Assembly (NCBI GenBank): GCA_026713105.1
Contig: JAPOPC010000081.1
Location: 21,884 to 85,883, forward strand
Direction of reading: 5' to 3'
Length of the DNA: 64,000 bases
Origin: Acidimicrobiaceae bacterium
Lineage (GTDB): Bacteria > Actinomycetota > Acidimicrobiia > Acidimicrobiales > Poriferisodalaceae
The notes under the pieces were generated by a model. It searched no databases. It had not been told where the DNA came from and saw only the letters and a list, made by a program, of their open reading frames with translations. Both the position numbers and the translations under genes were made by a program. Of this stretch, positions 62,998-64,000 are shown one piece after another; position 1 is the first letter of the stretch, and the number at the start of each line of letters is the position of its first letter.

Positions 62998-63674
62998 CGG
63001 TGCACTGGGAAGCGAACGCTGCGCTCAGCGGGACTGCTGCCAGTCACCGGATGGGGATGGGCCGCTTTCGCAGGTCAAATGGCTTGGTGCGGCTCATGTT
63101 TGTCCGCTTACGCATTCTGGTACAAGCGGCGCATACCTGTTCTGTCGGGGACCTAGGGGCGGTGCCTCATCGATGCGGGCGCCATCGAATCGGCCGGGCG
63201 CGCGCGATGGTGCGGCGGACGGCTCCCTGACACTGCTATTCGGGGCTGATTCCGCGGAGTGAGCGCGGTCCTGCGGCGTTGCCGACGTTCTGGGGAGTCT
63301 GCAATGCACAATTGTGATGATATCCCGCTGGATTTCGTTGCCTCTTGGGGGCGATATCCGGGCTGTAGTCCTTGGCCGATGCCGGGATCCGGACCCCGCA
63401 TCTCGGCCGAAACCGCTGTTCAGGGGCGGTTTTGGGGTGTACGTGAAACGTTCGTATCGTAGACGGGCCCGACGCGGCCTGTCAAGCCGATCGACGCCAG
63501 CGCCCCGCAGTGCGCCCCGCAGGACCCTCGGCAGCCGCGAACCCGCATAGCCGCTGAGACATCGCGCCGCGAGCAGCCTGCCCGCGCGGCATCAGTTGCA
63601 TGGGTCCCTCCCGGCGGCCGGCGCGGTCGCGGATCGCACACATCCGCTGACTCCCGTCTGGAGGGAACCCACCT
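62998..63674 (+). other. 677-bp intergenic region before a secreted protein
   Basis: No frame in it has convincing codon use or family match. It is less GC-rich around 63290-63460 and includes several G/C stems and the structured leader at 63602-63670. Probably a long untranslated leader with promoter; otherwise nothing recognised. Confidence 0.6.
63602..63670 (+). promoter_or_regulatory. leader RNA that can hide the ribosome binding site
   Basis: GGGTCCCTCC (63602-63611) is complementary to GGAGGGAACCC (63660-63670) with one bulged A, and GGAGGG is the Shine-Dalgarno of the next gene. Inside lies a second perfect stem GCGGAT/ATCCGC (63629-63634 with 63642-63647). This could be a translational switch. 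I do not recognise a known riboswitch class. Confidence 0.4.
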
Positions 63675-64000
63675 GTGACCAAACGACTCACCGCGGCGTT
63701 CGCCGCTTTGCTTGTCTCGCTCGCCGGTCTGCCGCTCATCGCCGCCGACCCGGTGTCGGCCCACACCCAGACGGTGCGGCGCTGCGCTTACGATCCGTTC
63801 GCCGGACAGCAATGCTGGAACGAGGCCGTCGCCCACGTTCACCCGCCGAACAACTACTCGCCGCCGCCCGACACCCGCACCCGCGCCGACCAAGAGGCCG
63901 AACGCAAGCGCCAAGAGGCCAAGCGCAAAGCCGCCGAAGCCGAGCGCACGCGCATAGCAGAGGAAGCAGCGCGCCAACAGGCAGAACGCGAGCGTCTCGC
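63675..64000 (+). CDS. secreted coiled-coil protein, partial
   Basis: The frame starts at GTG, 9 nt after GGAGGG, and runs off the right edge (108 codons seen). Signal peptide about 1-29 (LTAAFAALLVSLAGLPLIAADPVSA), then HTQTVRRCAYDPFAGQQCW with two Cys, a His/Pro-rich stretch, and from about residue 73 an Arg/Lys/Glu/Ala repeat (AEAERTRIAEEAARQQAERER) that predicts a long coiled coil. Unknown function; exported, maybe cell-wall associated. Confidence 0.7.
   Translation, partial: MTKRLTAAFAALLVSLAGLPLIAADPVSAHTQTVRRCAYDPFAGQQCWNEAVAHVHPPNNYSPPPDTRTRADQEAERKRQEAKRKAAEAERTRIAEEAARQQAERERL

Noticed and set aside
1..64000. tRNA, rRNA, insertion sequences, CRISPR arrays and attachment sites
   Set aside because: Read for T-loop-like GTTCGA motifs, transposase-like frames and direct repeats; none was convincing. 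A tRNAscan run would be decisive.

Overview
The window is a roughly 66% GC, densely coded actinobacterial chromosome segment. F420-type luciferase-like oxidoreductase, a stand-alone biotinyl carrier, cell-wall-binding repeats, a DUF5317-like protein and an 877-aa valyl-tRNA synthetase of the mycobacterial size class point to Actinomycetota. Two CaiB CoA-transferases, crotonases, a TRAP transporter and a cytochrome c System I (Ccm) locus make an Acidimicrobiia-like heterotroph the best guess. This is inference from gene content; no rRNA or tRNA gene was seen.

Layout. 1-2.3 kb: a large AddB-like nuclease gene on the minus strand runs off the left edge. 2.4-9.9 kb: retropepsin-like protease, F420-type oxidoreductase, a complete TRAP transporter (DctP-DctM-DctQ), a thioesterase, a UspA-like/receiver fusion and a 45-aa Cys protein. 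9.9-16.8 kb: CoA-transferase, SDR, a LivH-LivM-methyltransferase operon, and a divergent pair for methylthioadenosine salvage by deamination then phosphorolysis. 16.9-21.8 kb: a 1623-aa secreted protein with 3 cell-wall-binding repeats and 12 fibronectin-III domains. 21.9-30 kb: an amide-utilisation-like island with ArsR regulator, a cytosolic SRPBCC/periplasmic-binding-fold fusion, a lipoprotein binding protein, a permease, a permease-ATPase fusion, an ATPase and an amidase. 30-32.6 kb: phenylacetyl-CoA epoxidase genes in the order paaA-D-B-C, without paaE. 32.7-51.4 kb: orphan xanthine-dehydrogenase-type subunit, RmuC, a second repeat-rich secreted protein, a family-5 solute-binding lipoprotein, RsgA, two crotonases, MscS channel, ValS, small membrane proteins and a second CoA-transferase. 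51.5-58.9 kb: biotinyl carrier and ccmABCDEFGH(I). 58.9-64 kb: membrane protein, HicBA toxin-antitoxin, Mrp, SelO, a long leader and the start of a secreted coiled-coil protein.

The most interesting unit is 21.9-30 kb, possibly extending to 32.6 kb. The fusion protein carries, in the cytosol and without a signal peptide, the same ligand-binding fold as the neighbouring secreted binding protein, beside an ArsR repressor. A perfect 7-bp inverted repeat lies just before the transporter genes. I propose an AmiC-like intracellular ligand sensor that controls uptake and hydrolysis of an amide, perhaps an aryl-acetamide whose acid would feed the phenylacetyl-CoA epoxidase.

Many neighbouring genes overlap by ATGA or GTGA, so several operons are translationally coupled. 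Several start codons below were chosen inside longer open frames, using Shine-Dalgarno position, signal peptide position or codon use.
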